Assembly: GCA_003194525.1 (NCBI GenBank)
Contig: NBIV01000104.1
Span: 62,001-126,000, forward strand
Source: Gracilariopsis chorda
Taxonomy: Eukaryota > Rhodophyta > Florideophyceae > Gracilariales > Gracilariaceae
DNA length: 64,000 bases
Reading direction: 5' to 3'
Positions 18,801-28,390 of the stretch are shown piece by piece; position 1 is the stretch's first letter, and each line of letters begins with the position of its first letter. The notes below the pieces were generated by a model, which saw nothing but the letters and a program-made list of their open reading frames with translations, was not told the DNA's origin and ran no database searches. The translations under genes were made by a program, and so were the position numbers.

Positions 18801-21422
18801 GCCATGGCGGTTGATTGCTACGCTACGGTGCGGTTTTGCACGCAATGCGCGAAGAACCGGGTCAAACTCCGGAAGCACTCCAAACGGATGAAGCTATTCC
18901 CCGCCAGGGCGCCGCTCGAGTTTGTCGCAATTGACATTCTCGGACCATTGCTCTCTACCAGGAGAGGCAACAAGTTCCTACTCGTTATTACGGACAGGTT
19001 CTCGAAATTAGTTCGGACAGTCCCTCTAAAGAGGATTACCGCCTACACGGTCGCTCACGCCTTTGTGCGGCATTGGGTGTTTGCCTACGGACCTCCTTTG
19101 GAGCTACTTTCCGACAACGGGAAACAGTTCGCATCGCGATTTTTCCAGGACGTCTGTCGGATACTGGACGTGAAGAATCTCTTCACGACCACGTATCATC
19201 CCCAGTCTAATGGGCAGGTCGAGCGTTTCAACCGGACAATGCTCGCAGCTCTCCGTGCTTACACGGCTGACCACCCCAAGACTTGGGATATCTACACGGA
19301 TGCCGTGACCTTTGCGTACAATACGCAGGTACACCGGACTACCGGAATATCCCCTTTCGAGTTGGTCCTTTCACGGACACCCCCGCCAATGGCGTTGGAA
19401 TCCCAACCTACGTTGGACGCGTCCCCTTCTGTGAAGGATTACCGCCAGAAGTGGAAAGCATGGCTGACCAAGCTGGTACCCGCAGCGCGGAAGGCGATGG
19501 ACCACGCCCAAGCCGTCTACAAACGGAATTTCGATGCTCGCTTGCGAGGAGGCAAACCGGAACAGATCAACTCCGGGGACTTCGTATTCGTCCGCAAGGA
19601 GTACTACAACCCTGAAAGGGAGAAGCACCATAAGCTCTCGCCTGTGGCGGATGGTCCTTTCAAGGTTATCTCCGTCACGACGGACACAGTGGTTGTGGAA
19701 ATGGGTGACGCGCATGAGCGGTTATCTCGCGATCGCATCGTGCTAGCTCCGCCACCCTCGACTGAGGCTGCACCAGCTACGCTGGACCCTACGCTGGAAT
19801 ATGGCTCTGCATCCGATACATCGGTGGTGAGACGGCCTACCGTGCTACCACACCCCTCCCGGGGACTCTCAGACCTACCGACCCTGTCGGACTCACCGGC
19901 TCAGCCGGGTAATTCGGGCCTCTCTGTGCCCGCCCCTATGGCGCGAATCTACACCCGCCAGGCGGGGCATGTTATCCCTTATCCCGCCGCTCCGTCTCAG
20001 GAGGGGGAGGAGAACACTCGTTTTCGAGGAATGAGATCGCCGTCGCAACGGGAAACACGCCGTACCATACGGACAACTGACCGTGGAGCACGGAGTATCT
20101 CACGCGACAGTAATCCCCCGTCCTCGGGCAGCGCTGTGCAACAGGAACCAGACGCGCAGGTCCCGCAAAGGCGGCAAATACACCGTGTTACACGGGAAGC
20201 TGAAACGCAGCTACCGCACACCCCTGTCAGGGAAGGATCCCCGATACGGGAGTACGGCGACAATCGCCCTCAATCCCCTGAGCAGGGAGATGCCTCAAAG
20301 CCGCCATTGGCGGAAGTCCCCGCGGAAGCGGTTCAATCAGGTCGCTCAGACCCGCGCCCCGCGGAGAAGAGGCGCCCAGATACACCAGCGCCGCTGGGAA
20401 ATACCCACACCCCTATCGGGGAAAAGGGTAGCCAAGCCGCATCCGAAGCTTCAGGCCCTGGCGCGCAGCGCTCGGAAACGCTCCCCGTCGCAGACGGAAT
20501 CGAAGCCCCCGTTCCAGGGAATAATTTGCGCCAACCACCGCAACGCTGCGGCGAAGAACCGAGGAACTCGGGAAAAACGCGCGCCATCGCACGCTCGAAA
20601 CCGGTCGTACCGGACGCTGCTCCTCCTCATGGAGACGGTGCACCGCACTTAGCGGCCAGGCCCCTGAAAAGGGTGTCATCGGCACCTGCCCGGCACCCCC
20701 CAAAGGGGAATTTTGACCAAAATACCGGTGTACCGGAGTTAGCCTTAGGCAACCCCCCAGTAGCCGGGGACACCACGGCGCCGCCGGAACGTACGGTGCA
20801 GAGCGCTCGTGCGCCTGGCAGGGAGGCGGTTTGCCATCCAACCACCGTGTCGCACGGGACCCCCCAGGGGATCGTGGAAACGCCGATTCCGCAGGAGCGG
20901 TCATCTTCCCGCAAACTCGCGGTTCGTGAGTTCAACCGCGAATGCGGAGTTCAAGTCCCCCGCCGGTTGGCGGTTCGCCTGGCCTACCGTGAAGACGGGA
21001 ACAACGACACCCCAATGGGGAATGACTTGCCGGGGAAAACCGTGACACCACATACCCTCTTGAGGGATATTTTCCCGCATGAGCAGCGGCCACTAGGACA
21101 GCGCACGGCAACGTCGGAGTTATCGCCGAACACCCTGCTAAGGGACATTATACCGCACCGCGGACAACCCTCGCAAGGGAGTACAACCACCACCTGGCAC
21201 GGCCGGCAGGTCTACGAACGAGAGTTCGTAGTAGACCGACTTGTCGGACACACCTGGGACCAGGATGGTATTCTACAATACCGCGTCCGCTGGTACGGGT
21301 ACGACCCCAGTGGGGATACGTGGGAGCCAATGGAACACCTCCCACGGTCGCAGGTCGTGCGATACCACCGTCAAACGGGAACTGCAGCTCCAGCCACGCT
21401 GGTAAATGCCCAAGTTGGGTAA
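15831..21422 (+). CDS. pol: E1 pol polyprotein: PR-RT-RNase H-IN-chromodomain
   Basis: 1,863 codons. Protease LDTGAGPNF (D86-T-G); reverse transcriptase with CVDYRRLNAVT and YLDD (573-576); RNase H from about YSVDTDSSDYQVGCALFQ (near 720) and YTDHSSLRWL; integrase with an HHCC finger (HLSHYPKLGGH, CTQC) and catalytic D1035, D1095, E1131 (D-x59-D-x35-E). A Pro/Arg-rich linker of about 450 residues follows, then a C-terminal chromodomain from about 1795 (FVVDRLVG, YRVRWYGYDPSGDTWEP). This order defines Ty3/gypsy chromoviruses. The first codon listed is TTG; the frame is open upstream through the end of gag and is -1 relative to it, so expression probably needs a -1 frameshift near GGCGGAAAAC just before the gag stop or re-initiation. 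No canonical slippery heptamer was seen. Confidence 0.95.
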   Translation: MGEASSDKRLLAPEASLPRSPVKILSRKDTADADSAHLGVLRRPWIRSKNPRIPGRVLIMAKRNYKVYADLGLDPQFMVRFLTVLDTGAGPNFVVESLLPPLVRSRIRSDAVPDISDANNNPLQTVGTVDLVVRLGTSVVKLDFIVCRSLAAPVILGCDYCDRFVDAIRPRLRRVELDDGSSVPIVRRPLKRSSRKQVPLPAAQEPPPASRESTKLRVAASVSILAESQVWVQVNSRQHGLRVIQPLASLYEKSQLALANGIVSISPDVPFRILVANLGKHPQYLVKHQVIGSVTPHPMGMLPTKMTAADVLGVTTSSEEFTPPSEDVKSKEGEETATSASNIPSNSELRTTPFPQDNAPSSNDRIDPEKALEALDFSHVPESHRDKLRTMLREFTTMWDGSLGEIDATEHRIDLIPGARPVAQPPYRAGPKAREEEQSQVDKMLRAGVIEPAQSPWASPVVLALKADGTWRFCVDYRRLNAVTVRDTYPIPRMDECIDSLGDATVFTALDANWGYWQVPVRQEDRDKTAFTCHAGTFRFKRMPFGLTNAPATFQRAVDILLNRFKWRSCLVYLDDIIIFSNSLDDHLTHVRDVLTVLRDAGITLKLRKCEFFTDTVKYLGHIIRPGRLAIEKARVKSLVEAKEPRTQTELRSFLGLVNVYRRFIPNFSDTAAPLNALLRKGNPPKLGTFTPEQSEAFNSLKEAVTSAPILHLPKLGLPYSVDTDSSDYQVGCALFQTTPEGERHPIGYWSRSLNVHERNYSVSEKECLAVVWAMTTLRPYLMGVHFTVYTDHSSLRWLMNISDPSGRLMRWRLRLAEYDFQVIYKKGAQNTQADTLSRLPTSGEALPTEDDEVPCFMAMDPDDPECAVGAEPENWDEDADFDYLLASRDDSEKPIPGNYVPVETEEMIREQFGDPFCTRIRARLNGGENLPFGVNDIGYLVRTVEATPQVVVPHTLQKRISHLSHYPKLGGHSGGRKLYLTLRRDFYWPAMAVDCYATVRFCTQCAKNRVKLRKHSKRMKLFPARAPLEFVAIDILGPLLSTRRGNKFLLVITDRFSKLVRTVPLKRITAYTVAHAFVRHWVFAYGPPLELLSDNGKQFASRFFQDVCRILDVKNLFTTTYHPQSNGQVERFNRTMLAALRAYTADHPKTWDIYTDAVTFAYNTQVHRTTGISPFELVLSRTPPPMALESQPTLDASPSVKDYRQKWKAWLTKLVPAARKAMDHAQAVYKRNFDARLRGGKPEQINSGDFVFVRKEYYNPEREKHHKLSPVADGPFKVISVTTDTVVVEMGDAHERLSRDRIVLAPPPSTEAAPATLDPTLEYGSASDTSVVRRPTVLPHPSRGLSDLPTLSDSPAQPGNSGLSVPAPMARIYTRQAGHVIPYPAAPSQEGEENTRFRGMRSPSQRETRRTIRTTDRGARSISRDSNPPSSGSAVQQEPDAQVPQRRQIHRVTREAETQLPHTPVREGSPIREYGDNRPQSPEQGDASKPPLAEVPAEAVQSGRSDPRPAEKRRPDTPAPLGNTHTPIGEKGSQAASEASGPGAQRSETLPVADGIEAPVPGNNLRQPPQRCGEEPRNSGKTRAIARSKPVVPDAAPPHGDGAPHLAARPLKRVSSAPARHPPKGNFDQNTGVPELALGNPPVAGDTTAPPERTVQSARAPGREAVCHPTTVSHGTPQGIVETPIPQERSSSRKLAVREFNRECGVQVPRRLAVRLAYREDGNNDTPMGNDLPGKTVTPHTLLRDIFPHEQRPLGQRTATSELSPNTLLRDIIPHRGQPSQGSTTTTWHGRQVYEREFVVDRLVGHTWDQDGILQYRVRWYGYDPSGDTWEPMEHLPRSQVVRYHRQTGTAAPATLVNAQVG

Positions 21423-21613
21423 CGTTGCCGCGCGAGCGGAGAGCGAAAGGAAAGAATAACAAGACAAGGTCCGTCGAAGACGGGGAACTCAACCGAGAAG
21501 CACCGTTCTAAACGGGAAAGTTTATTCAAGGGAGCAGCTAGCTCCCCACAATACTACACTACACTAACTGGCATAACCAGGGAAAGAAGAACCAGGAAAC
21601 TGGACTAGAGGTT

Positions 21614-23401
21614 TCACTCATCCCCATCGTCCGGGGCGTAACCCCCAGCAAGGCGGTAGGCCAACGCGTCCGCCATGGTGGTGACATCCCCCGATACCTC
21701 GGCAGCGCTAAGACCGGCACCCCGGAGGAAACGTGCGATGATTTCGTTTTCATTCGCCGTCACCCCGCTGGGGATAGAAGGTCCGGCAATTGCCGTTGAA
21801 GGGTCAGCAGCCGGCTCGGCCGGAGATACCCCCTCTGGGAAAGCTTCCGCGCTAGCGCCGGTTTCCTCTACGTCCATCTCCCCGGGTTCTTCCGGTTCGT
21901 TATCGACCATTGGGTCATCCCCGCCGTATGCGCGGTAGTAGTCGTCAGAATCGACGTACCCCACCGGGTGGTCTTCCGGCACATGCCGGGGCGTATCGTG
22001 AAGCTCTCGCGCCTCCTCGGAGGAAATTTCCCGGAACTCCCAGGGGTCGAAGTAGATAAAATCCCCCGCAAGGGCGGTGTTTCTACCGAGTCCCGGACCA
22101 CCGGTGTTACCGCTGCCGCCATCCAGACGACCGCTTTGCTCCAGCGGGACCTCACTCCAGCTAACGCTGTCGATGTACCCAAGTAATTGGAGGACCTCTT
22201 CATTGTTGGCCTGGCCCCCAAGGGGGATGCGAAGATCCAGGTTTCGGATCGCTGCCCGCACACGCGGTTGAAGGAACCAGAGACGATACTGGTCGTACGC
22301 CTCGTTGAGGATATAAGCCGCAGTGCGGGCCGCCCACTCCGTAACCACTACGGACCACAACCCCGACCGGGGATCCTGCATGAGCAGCGAACCGAGGTAC
22401 GTAAGTACCAGCGGGAGTTCTATGTAGCACCCCCGGCAGGCTTCATGGAAGCGCCACCACTCGGGGAGTGCTACATACCGACCTAGTCGGTGAGGCGGCG
22501 CAATCCGCTCTATCTCCACGTTCTGATACGGGATAAAGTACCCGAATCGGGATCGCCAACGCCGCTCGTAGCGGATGAAGTTTTGGAGAAAGTTGGACCG
22601 GTATTGCCGGGGAAGGTACCTGAACTCCGCCCGAATAATCGGTCGCTCCCAGCAAAGGGCCTCTTGCCGCGCTGCGGGGAAATTCCTCCAAGCGAGGGTC
22701 TCGAGGCGGAACAGGTTCTCGCCGTACCCAATCTCCCCGCGAGTGCGGAAGTAGCTAACGTCGAAGCCAAACTCCGGTGGGACCGGTACATCGAATGGAG
22801 CCCGGCTCTGCCGTTGGTACGCCATCCGCGTCAACGCGGTCTGCGCCGCAGCGACGGTCTCGCCCGAGTTTCTTCGGAGGTGGTGACGCGGAATCGCAAT
22901 CCGGTGACGCCAATCCCACGATGTGGTGACTGTTCTGGGCAGATCCCCCGGAAGGGTGTCTGAACCATCCGCATAAGCGGTGACCAACCCCTCATTGAGG
23001 ACAGCGACCGGGTGAAACCACGGGGCAAGGCGCAGGCGCGACGCGTGATTCCGATTCATCGGGTTGAGCCCCACCAGGGTGTTGTAGGTTGGCCAGTTGG
23101 ACACCGGAGTGGTTCCGGAGGACACCACCGAAGGTGGTAGTGCGAAGGGATGGTCGGCTGCAGCAGCCATATTCCCCGGTTGTACCGGATTTCGATCGCC
23201 CTGAGGCAGGGGAACTGACCGGAAACCGGTGGTGTACCGCCCGAGAAGTCTCGGCAGTTGGCTGTGGCTGTTGATATGGTTGTCGTTGTTCATTTGTCCC
23301 TTTTGGAGGGTGGCTGTTGTTGTCGTTTGTGTGCTTGATGACTCTGGTGCAGATGGATTTACCGGAGAACCGGAGACAAAGCACGCGCTTTTATCACCCA
23401 T
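21614..23401 (-). CDS. E1 antisense ORF, conserved protein of unknown function
   Basis: A 595-residue protein coded opposite to gag-pol. Its ATG lies 58 bp inside the 3' LTR and its stop 192 bp beyond the pol stop, so the two transcripts would converge. Not a family I recognise. The N-terminal 60-90 residues are Ser/Thr/Asn/Gln-rich. The middle (about 110-430) is dense in Trp/Tyr/Arg with blocks LRLAPWFHP, TSWDWRHRIAIP, RPIIRAEFRYL, FGYFIPYQNVEIERI, ACRGCYIELP, SGLWSVVVTEWA, DQYRLW and DLRIPLGG. The C-terminal part is acidic (AGDFIYFDPWE, then Glu/Asp-rich). No signal peptide, membrane segment or zinc motif stands out. E3 carries a clear homologue in the same relative position, which argues for a real gene. 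An antisense promoter in the LTR is the likely driver (inference). Confidence 0.82.
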   Translation of the reverse strand: MGDKSACFVSGSPVNPSAPESSSTQTTTTATLQKGQMNNDNHINSHSQLPRLLGRYTTGFRSVPLPQGDRNPVQPGNMAAAADHPFALPPSVVSSGTTPVSNWPTYNTLVGLNPMNRNHASRLRLAPWFHPVAVLNEGLVTAYADGSDTLPGDLPRTVTTSWDWRHRIAIPRHHLRRNSGETVAAAQTALTRMAYQRQSRAPFDVPVPPEFGFDVSYFRTRGEIGYGENLFRLETLAWRNFPAARQEALCWERPIIRAEFRYLPRQYRSNFLQNFIRYERRWRSRFGYFIPYQNVEIERIAPPHRLGRYVALPEWWRFHEACRGCYIELPLVLTYLGSLLMQDPRSGLWSVVVTEWAARTAAYILNEAYDQYRLWFLQPRVRAAIRNLDLRIPLGGQANNEEVLQLLGYIDSVSWSEVPLEQSGRLDGGSGNTGGPGLGRNTALAGDFIYFDPWEFREISSEEARELHDTPRHVPEDHPVGYVDSDDYYRAYGGDDPMVDNEPEEPGEMDVEETGASAEAFPEGVSPAEPAADPSTAIAGPSIPSGVTANENEIIARFLRGAGLSAAEVSGDVTTMADALAYRLAGGYAPDDGDE

Positions 23402-23445
23402 TTTCGTCTGGGAATCCTCCGCGCCCGCGGTCGTTTTCCCGTCTT

Positions 23446-23458
23446 AAGGGGGGGGATA
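23446..23458 (+). promoter_or_regulatory. E1 polypurine tract
   Basis: AAGGGGGGGGATA immediately before the 3' LTR, the expected plus-strand primer. E2 (54408-54419) and E4 (34735-34747, inverted) have nearly the same tract; E3 has a related one (28356-28371, inverted). Confidence 0.85.
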
Positions 23459-24266
23459 TGAAGTGCAACGCCCTCAGGGAGGGATTCTGGGTACTTGAAC
23501 GCTTTCCCGATATTATCGGTTGTGTAGTGTGTATATGAACTACGCCCCACAATGGTGGGTATGGACACGTGGGACACGGTTTTGGGTCAATTGGCGGTTG
23601 GCCACAGTAGTGGATGTTGCCACGGAATGTGGAGTATTTTAGTTAATTTTATTTATTATTTTCACACCCATTTCTGGGAAGCTAGTACTTAGTGCGACGG
23701 CGCACTGCCGTCGCACCAGTAAACCTTCCCCAACAAGGGACCCCAACCTGGGGAATTGGCTCTGAGCTTTACCGCCTCCGCGTGTTCTCAACTCCTCCTT
23801 GGAGGGAAGCACCGTAGTGTACGGAAGTTCACCCCCCTTGCACATCTAAAGGAGACCCATCATTGGGAGTACTAATTGTTCCAATCATATTGGTGTTTCG
23901 CCCTGTATAGGGAGTCCTGTCCACCGGCATCGCCGTATCTACTCGTCGCTCTCGCGACCCACTCGTCCTTCCTCCTTCCCCTTTTTAGGGTAGCACCTCC
24001 CGCTATCCGCGGCCCTCGTGTGCGCATCCGCTCACACACCCCCCACTTACGTGGAAACATACCTCTACTGAGGATCACACCCCGCTCACGCGGATACCGA
24101 TTCTTCGCCTTCACCTCCCTGCGCGAGTCGCGACAGGTGTCCCTGGTCTTACAAACCGGCTTCGCCGTGACACCTCTGGGAGGGCTCTACCCAACTGGGT
24201 TCACCTCGTGAGAGGAAGATCCCGGACGTCTTTCGGTGTTTTTCCCCTTTGGGGCATTGCACCACA
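23459..24266 (+). repeat. E1 3' LTR
   Basis: 808 bp, the same length as the 5' copy and without differences that I could see. Followed by the GTGTC duplication and resumed solo LTR sequence. Confidence 0.95.
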
Positions 24267-24428
24267 GTGTCGTGACGAAGACTAACGGCAGTGCCAGTAA
24301 ATAAACCTTATACAAGGCGAACACCAAGACAGTTGGAATAACAATCTGAATACTCGGGTTCTTTAGATAGGCAAGGGGGTTAGACTTCGCGTATGCGACG
24401 GTGCTTCCCTCCAACGAGGAGTACAGAA
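24267..24428 (-). repeat. Solo LTR, part 2 of 3
   Basis: Continues the interrupted solo LTR after E1, beginning with the second GTGTC copy (24267-24271). It aligns with the middle of the other LTRs in inverted orientation and is cut by element E2, whose left duplication is CAGAA (24424-24428). Confidence 0.85.
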
Positions 24429-25254
24429 TGAAGTGCAACGCCCTCAGGGAGGGATTCTTGGTACTTGAATGCTTTCCCGATATTATCGGTTGTGTAGTGT
24501 GTATATGAACTACGCCCCACAATGGTGGATATGGACACGTGGGACACGGTTTTGGGTCAATTGGCGGTTGGCCACAGTAATGGACGTTGCCACGAAATGT
24601 GGAGTATTTTAGTTAATTTTAGTTATTATTCTCACACCCATTTCTGGGAAGCTAGTACTTAGTGCGACGGCGCACTGCCGTCGCACCAATAAACCTTCCC
24701 CAGCAAGGGACCCCAACCTGGGGAATTGGCTCTAGTTGTTACCGCTTGCGCGCGTGCTCTACTCCTCCTTGGAGGGAAACGCCGTGAACCACGGGACATC
24801 TAACCCCCTTGCACATCTAAAGGGACCCATCACTGGGAGTCATATTATTCCAATTGCATTGGTGTTTCGCCCTGTATAGGGATATTGTTACCGGCATCGC
24901 CGCTCGCCCGCGTCGCTCTCGCGACTCACTTCGCCCTCTCCTCCCCCTCTTCGCCCTTCCTTTTCCCCCTTTCTAGGGTAGCATCTCCCGCTATCCGCGA
25001 CCCTCGTGTGCGCATCCGCTCACAAACCCCCACTTACGTGGAAACCTACCTCTGGCGAGGACGCATTCCCGCTCTCGCGGATACCGATTCTTGTCCTAAA
25101 CCCTCTTGCCCTAGTCGCGAAGGGTGGCCTCGGTCTTACAAACCGGCTCCGCCGTGCCACCCCTAGAGGGGCTCTACCCAACTGGGTTCACCTCCACAGA
25201 GGAAAGATACCGAACGTCTTTCGGTGTTTCTCCCCCTTGGGGCGTTGCACCACA
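24429..25254 (+). repeat. E2 5' LTR
   Basis: 826 bp, TGAAGTGCAACG to GCACCACA, followed by AAG and a TGGTCTCCCGGCC primer site. It differs from the E1 LTR at many positions, often in hairpin loops. Confidence 0.93.
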
Positions 25255-25358
25255 AAGTGGTCTCCCGGCCTAGAATCGGTTTTTGTTTTCCCTCTTACGA
25301 GGTTTGTTTTTATTACCGGAAGTTCCGTGATCGTTTCCCGTCGTAACGGTATTTTCTC

Positions 25359-27454
25359 ATGTCGAGAAATCCCTCCGATGCGGAGCCAGTGGTTACGCGT
25401 AGTCGCTCCCGCGACAACGCGGACACTTCCGAAGTTCGGTTCGTACCCCGTATCCCTATACGGACAAGTTCCAGCCATGCTGGCGCCGCTTCATCGCGGA
25501 ATGATACCCCCGACCGGCAACCCCGGAACCTCCTTTTGCCCTCGTTATCACCCCCGCAGGGGAATGCAGCATCGACTCCGACTGTTGCCACAGTGCCCCA
25601 AGTACCCCGGCCTGCTCCCGCTGTCGCGGCTTCAAGCCCCCGTGGAACGGGCGATAACACCCCCCAGGGGACTTCCCTGGAATCCGAGGTCCGCGCTCTG
25701 TGGACCGCCCATGACACCCTTGTAGGGGAACTAAAATCCCTCCAAGAGGTGGTCTTGGCAACCCCCGTAAAGGAGGTTGCCGAGGAACTCCGTATTTTAC
25801 GGTCTGACGTCAACTCCGTGTTGGAGAGTTTGAGACAACCCGCCACCTTCATCGAAGGAGTTGAAGCCCGATTTGATCGGATTGGTGCCCGCCTGGAGAC
25901 GCTGGAGCAGTTCGTTCTCATGGACAAACCATCCCCGGATGACCCAGTAAACAAGGCATCGCACAACGACCAGCTTTCTGGGAAGAAGAAACGCCGTCAT
26001 CGACGGAAACACCACCGAAAATATTCGGACTGTGATTCTTCGACATCGTCGGACTCATCCCGAAACCATTCGGTTAGCTCGAGCTCCTCGGACTCCGACT
26101 CGGAGGACGAGAAGCGACGCTACTCCTCCCGCTCGAAGCGGTCATCGGCCACTGAAGGTGTGATCCGAACCCGCCAGAAGGGGAGAAGACACCCCGGTCT
26201 TCGGGAGTTGAAGCCGACAATCCCAGATTACCGGAAGTTATTATCATACCGGTACTACCGGCTCGAAGATTCGTCACTTGGACGTATGCCCCGTGGTACG
26301 GGAAAGGTGCGAGTATGCATTAAGCGAATGCAGCTCTCGCTCCGCAACCAGTACTTTACTGGAGAGGACCCAATCCTGGTACTGGATTTCTTATCCCGCT
26401 TTGTAGCGGAGGCCGATATCCTCGGTATGAATGAGGGACACGGCTATTTAGCTTTACCGTATTTCCTACGGGGAGTGGCGGAGGACCAATACATCTCTGT
26501 CAGAAGATCTTCCCGCGCCTCCGAGGGAGAAGTTACTTGCTGGCCGGAACCGGTGCAGTATCTATTGCGTTCTTACGCCACAAACTCCGCTATTCAGCAG
26601 GCTATCCTCGCTTTGCGAGATACACGCCAGCGTGCCGGAGAGACCGAGACCGATTACTCGGTGCGCCTTAACAAGGCTTTCCACAGATGTGGTAACGTAT
26701 ACCCCGCCGGGGAGCGCAGTACCATGTTCATCGATGGTCTTGACCCGGCAATCCGGAGTTTAGGTACCCGTTATTGGGAGGACAAGCGGAGGATCACCTA
26801 TCTCGAGCTAGTCCAACACGCCCGAGCGGAAGGGGATGCACTTCGTGCAAGAACTCCGAACAATCGGTCTAAATCCGCCAAGGCGTTGTTGCTGGAAAGC
26901 GAAGCTTCCTCTCTCCCGCTCACCGCGGATGGGAACCCTGGACAGGGATTTGATACCGTGCATGTAGTGCAGGGGGATGGTGTGTCGATTCCAACCACCG
27001 ATTTACCGTCAACGACGGAGATGACCCGTGATACGGGAACGGAAGACCCCGTTTTGTACAGTGGTAACAGTCGGGTCCAACCCCAACGACTCCCGTTTTC
27101 AAACGGTCAATCCCGTTATCAACGGCCTGGATGGACTGACACCCGCCCTGCGGTTCGCTTCTCCGATACTAGGAATAATAATCCGCGTGTCGCGGTGTTG
27201 GCTCTCATTTGCCACCTTTGTTATGCCCATGGCCATACCTCGCCTCAGTGTATCTGCTCACTGAAGGATATGGCCAAGGTGGTGGCAAACTACGAGGCCC
27301 TCACTCGAGAGGAGAAACGTTCCGTCCCGACGGCTTCCTACCTCCGTGCTAAAACGGACTTTTCCCATTCCCTACCACAGACCCCGCGTGCGCAGCAAGC
27401 TTCATACACCCCGATTCGGGAGATCACGCAACCATCCGTTGCAACCCCCGCTTA
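25359..27454 (+). pseudogene. gag: E2 gag, first part (interrupted by E3)
   Basis: Gag from MSRNPSDAEP through the CCHC knuckle up to ...VATPAY, where E3 begins at 27455; the frame then runs artificially into E3 LTR sequence and stops at 27569. Together with the tail at 48742-48820 the length is 725 codons including stop, exactly as in E1, with no other lesion, so gag was open when E3 inserted. Confidence 0.9.
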
Positions 27455-28355
27455 TGTAGTGCAATACCCGCAAGCGGGACAACACACGAAGACGTTCGGA
27501 TCTTCCCCTCTGGAGGGTAGCAAAGCGAACGGAGCCTCTCCGGATGAGCACGACGAAGTCGGGTTGTAAAGCCGAGGCTCACCCTCACGCCAAGCGGGGA
27601 GAGTTGAAACAGTAGGATTAGGATCACCACGAATGGGAAAACAGCCCTTCCAAGGAGTACGAGTCCACGTAAGTTGGGGAAGACGTCACGGGATACCGGC
27701 ACGAGAGACACGCGTCAGCGGTGACGAGCAACCACACAAAGGGGTAGGAACCACGAGAGTGGGGTAAGGGAAATACGGGGGATGCCCGATTGGGGGCGAC
27801 GGGGGCGTGGGCCAACGGGGCCACGGAAAAAGATACAAAGGAACCCTATACAGGGGTGAGAACACGACGGTGGTGAATTAAGTGACAAACGCCCAAAGCG
27901 GTGATACTCCTGGTGACGCAGGGTGGATAGTTCTACCGTTAGTAACGCGGCTTTACCTCCGAGGAGTGTAGAAGACTCGCGAAAGCGGAAAAGACTTAGA
28001 GCCAAGAACGCTGGTTGGGGAAGTTTACTCAGTGTCAGGGCGAGGTCGCCGAGCCACTATATAGTGTAGTAATCTCCCTACTGTAGCGTAGATAAATTAT
28101 AAATAATAAATATAAATTAAATAAATGTCCACACTGTGGTGCCAACCTCCTCCTGACGATCCGTGTCACACGTTGTCCACTCACGCCTTGGGCGGCACAC
28201 GGCGCATGCACAGGTGTGCACCTGGTGCACAGTGCGGATCTGCTGAGGGCTGAGACACCCGCTAATAGCGGTAGTAATCATAAACACGCGAAAGCGGCAA
28301 ACGCACCAAGTCCACAGGGCATCGCTGAGTCTTCCTCCTTGAGGATTGCACTTCA
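27455..28355 (-). repeat. E3 3' LTR
   Basis: 901 bp, TGTAGTGCAATACCCGC to GAGGATTGCACTTCA on the plus strand. Followed at 28356 by the inverted polypurine tract TATACCCCTCCTGAGG. Contains the perfect 12-bp palindrome CACTATATAGTG at 28055-28066. Confidence 0.92.
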
Positions 28356-28390
28356 TATACCCCTCCTGAGGTGCGAATACGACATCCACG

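Larger units (their letters stand above)
12726..24266 (+). mobile_element. LTR retrotransposon E1 (Ty3/gypsy chromovirus), intact, with antisense ORF
   Basis: An 11.5-kb element with two 808-bp LTRs in which I see no difference, flanked by perfect GTGTC duplications (12721-12725, 24267-24271). Internal order: primer-binding site, gag, pol (protease, reverse transcriptase, RNase H, integrase, chromodomain), a convergent antisense ORF of 595 codons, polypurine tract, 3' LTR. All visible catalytic motifs are present, so it could be an autonomous, recently inserted element. Confidence 0.95.

Noticed and set aside
24267..24428. Possible separate small element between E1 and E2
   Set aside because: Aligns with the middle of the LTR in inverted orientation and is bounded by the E1 and E2 target duplications, so it is the central piece of the solo LTR.
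27455..28380. First impression that E2 gag has a novel C-terminal fusion ending at 27569
   Set aside because: The extra residues are translated E3 LTR; gag resumes in frame at 48742.
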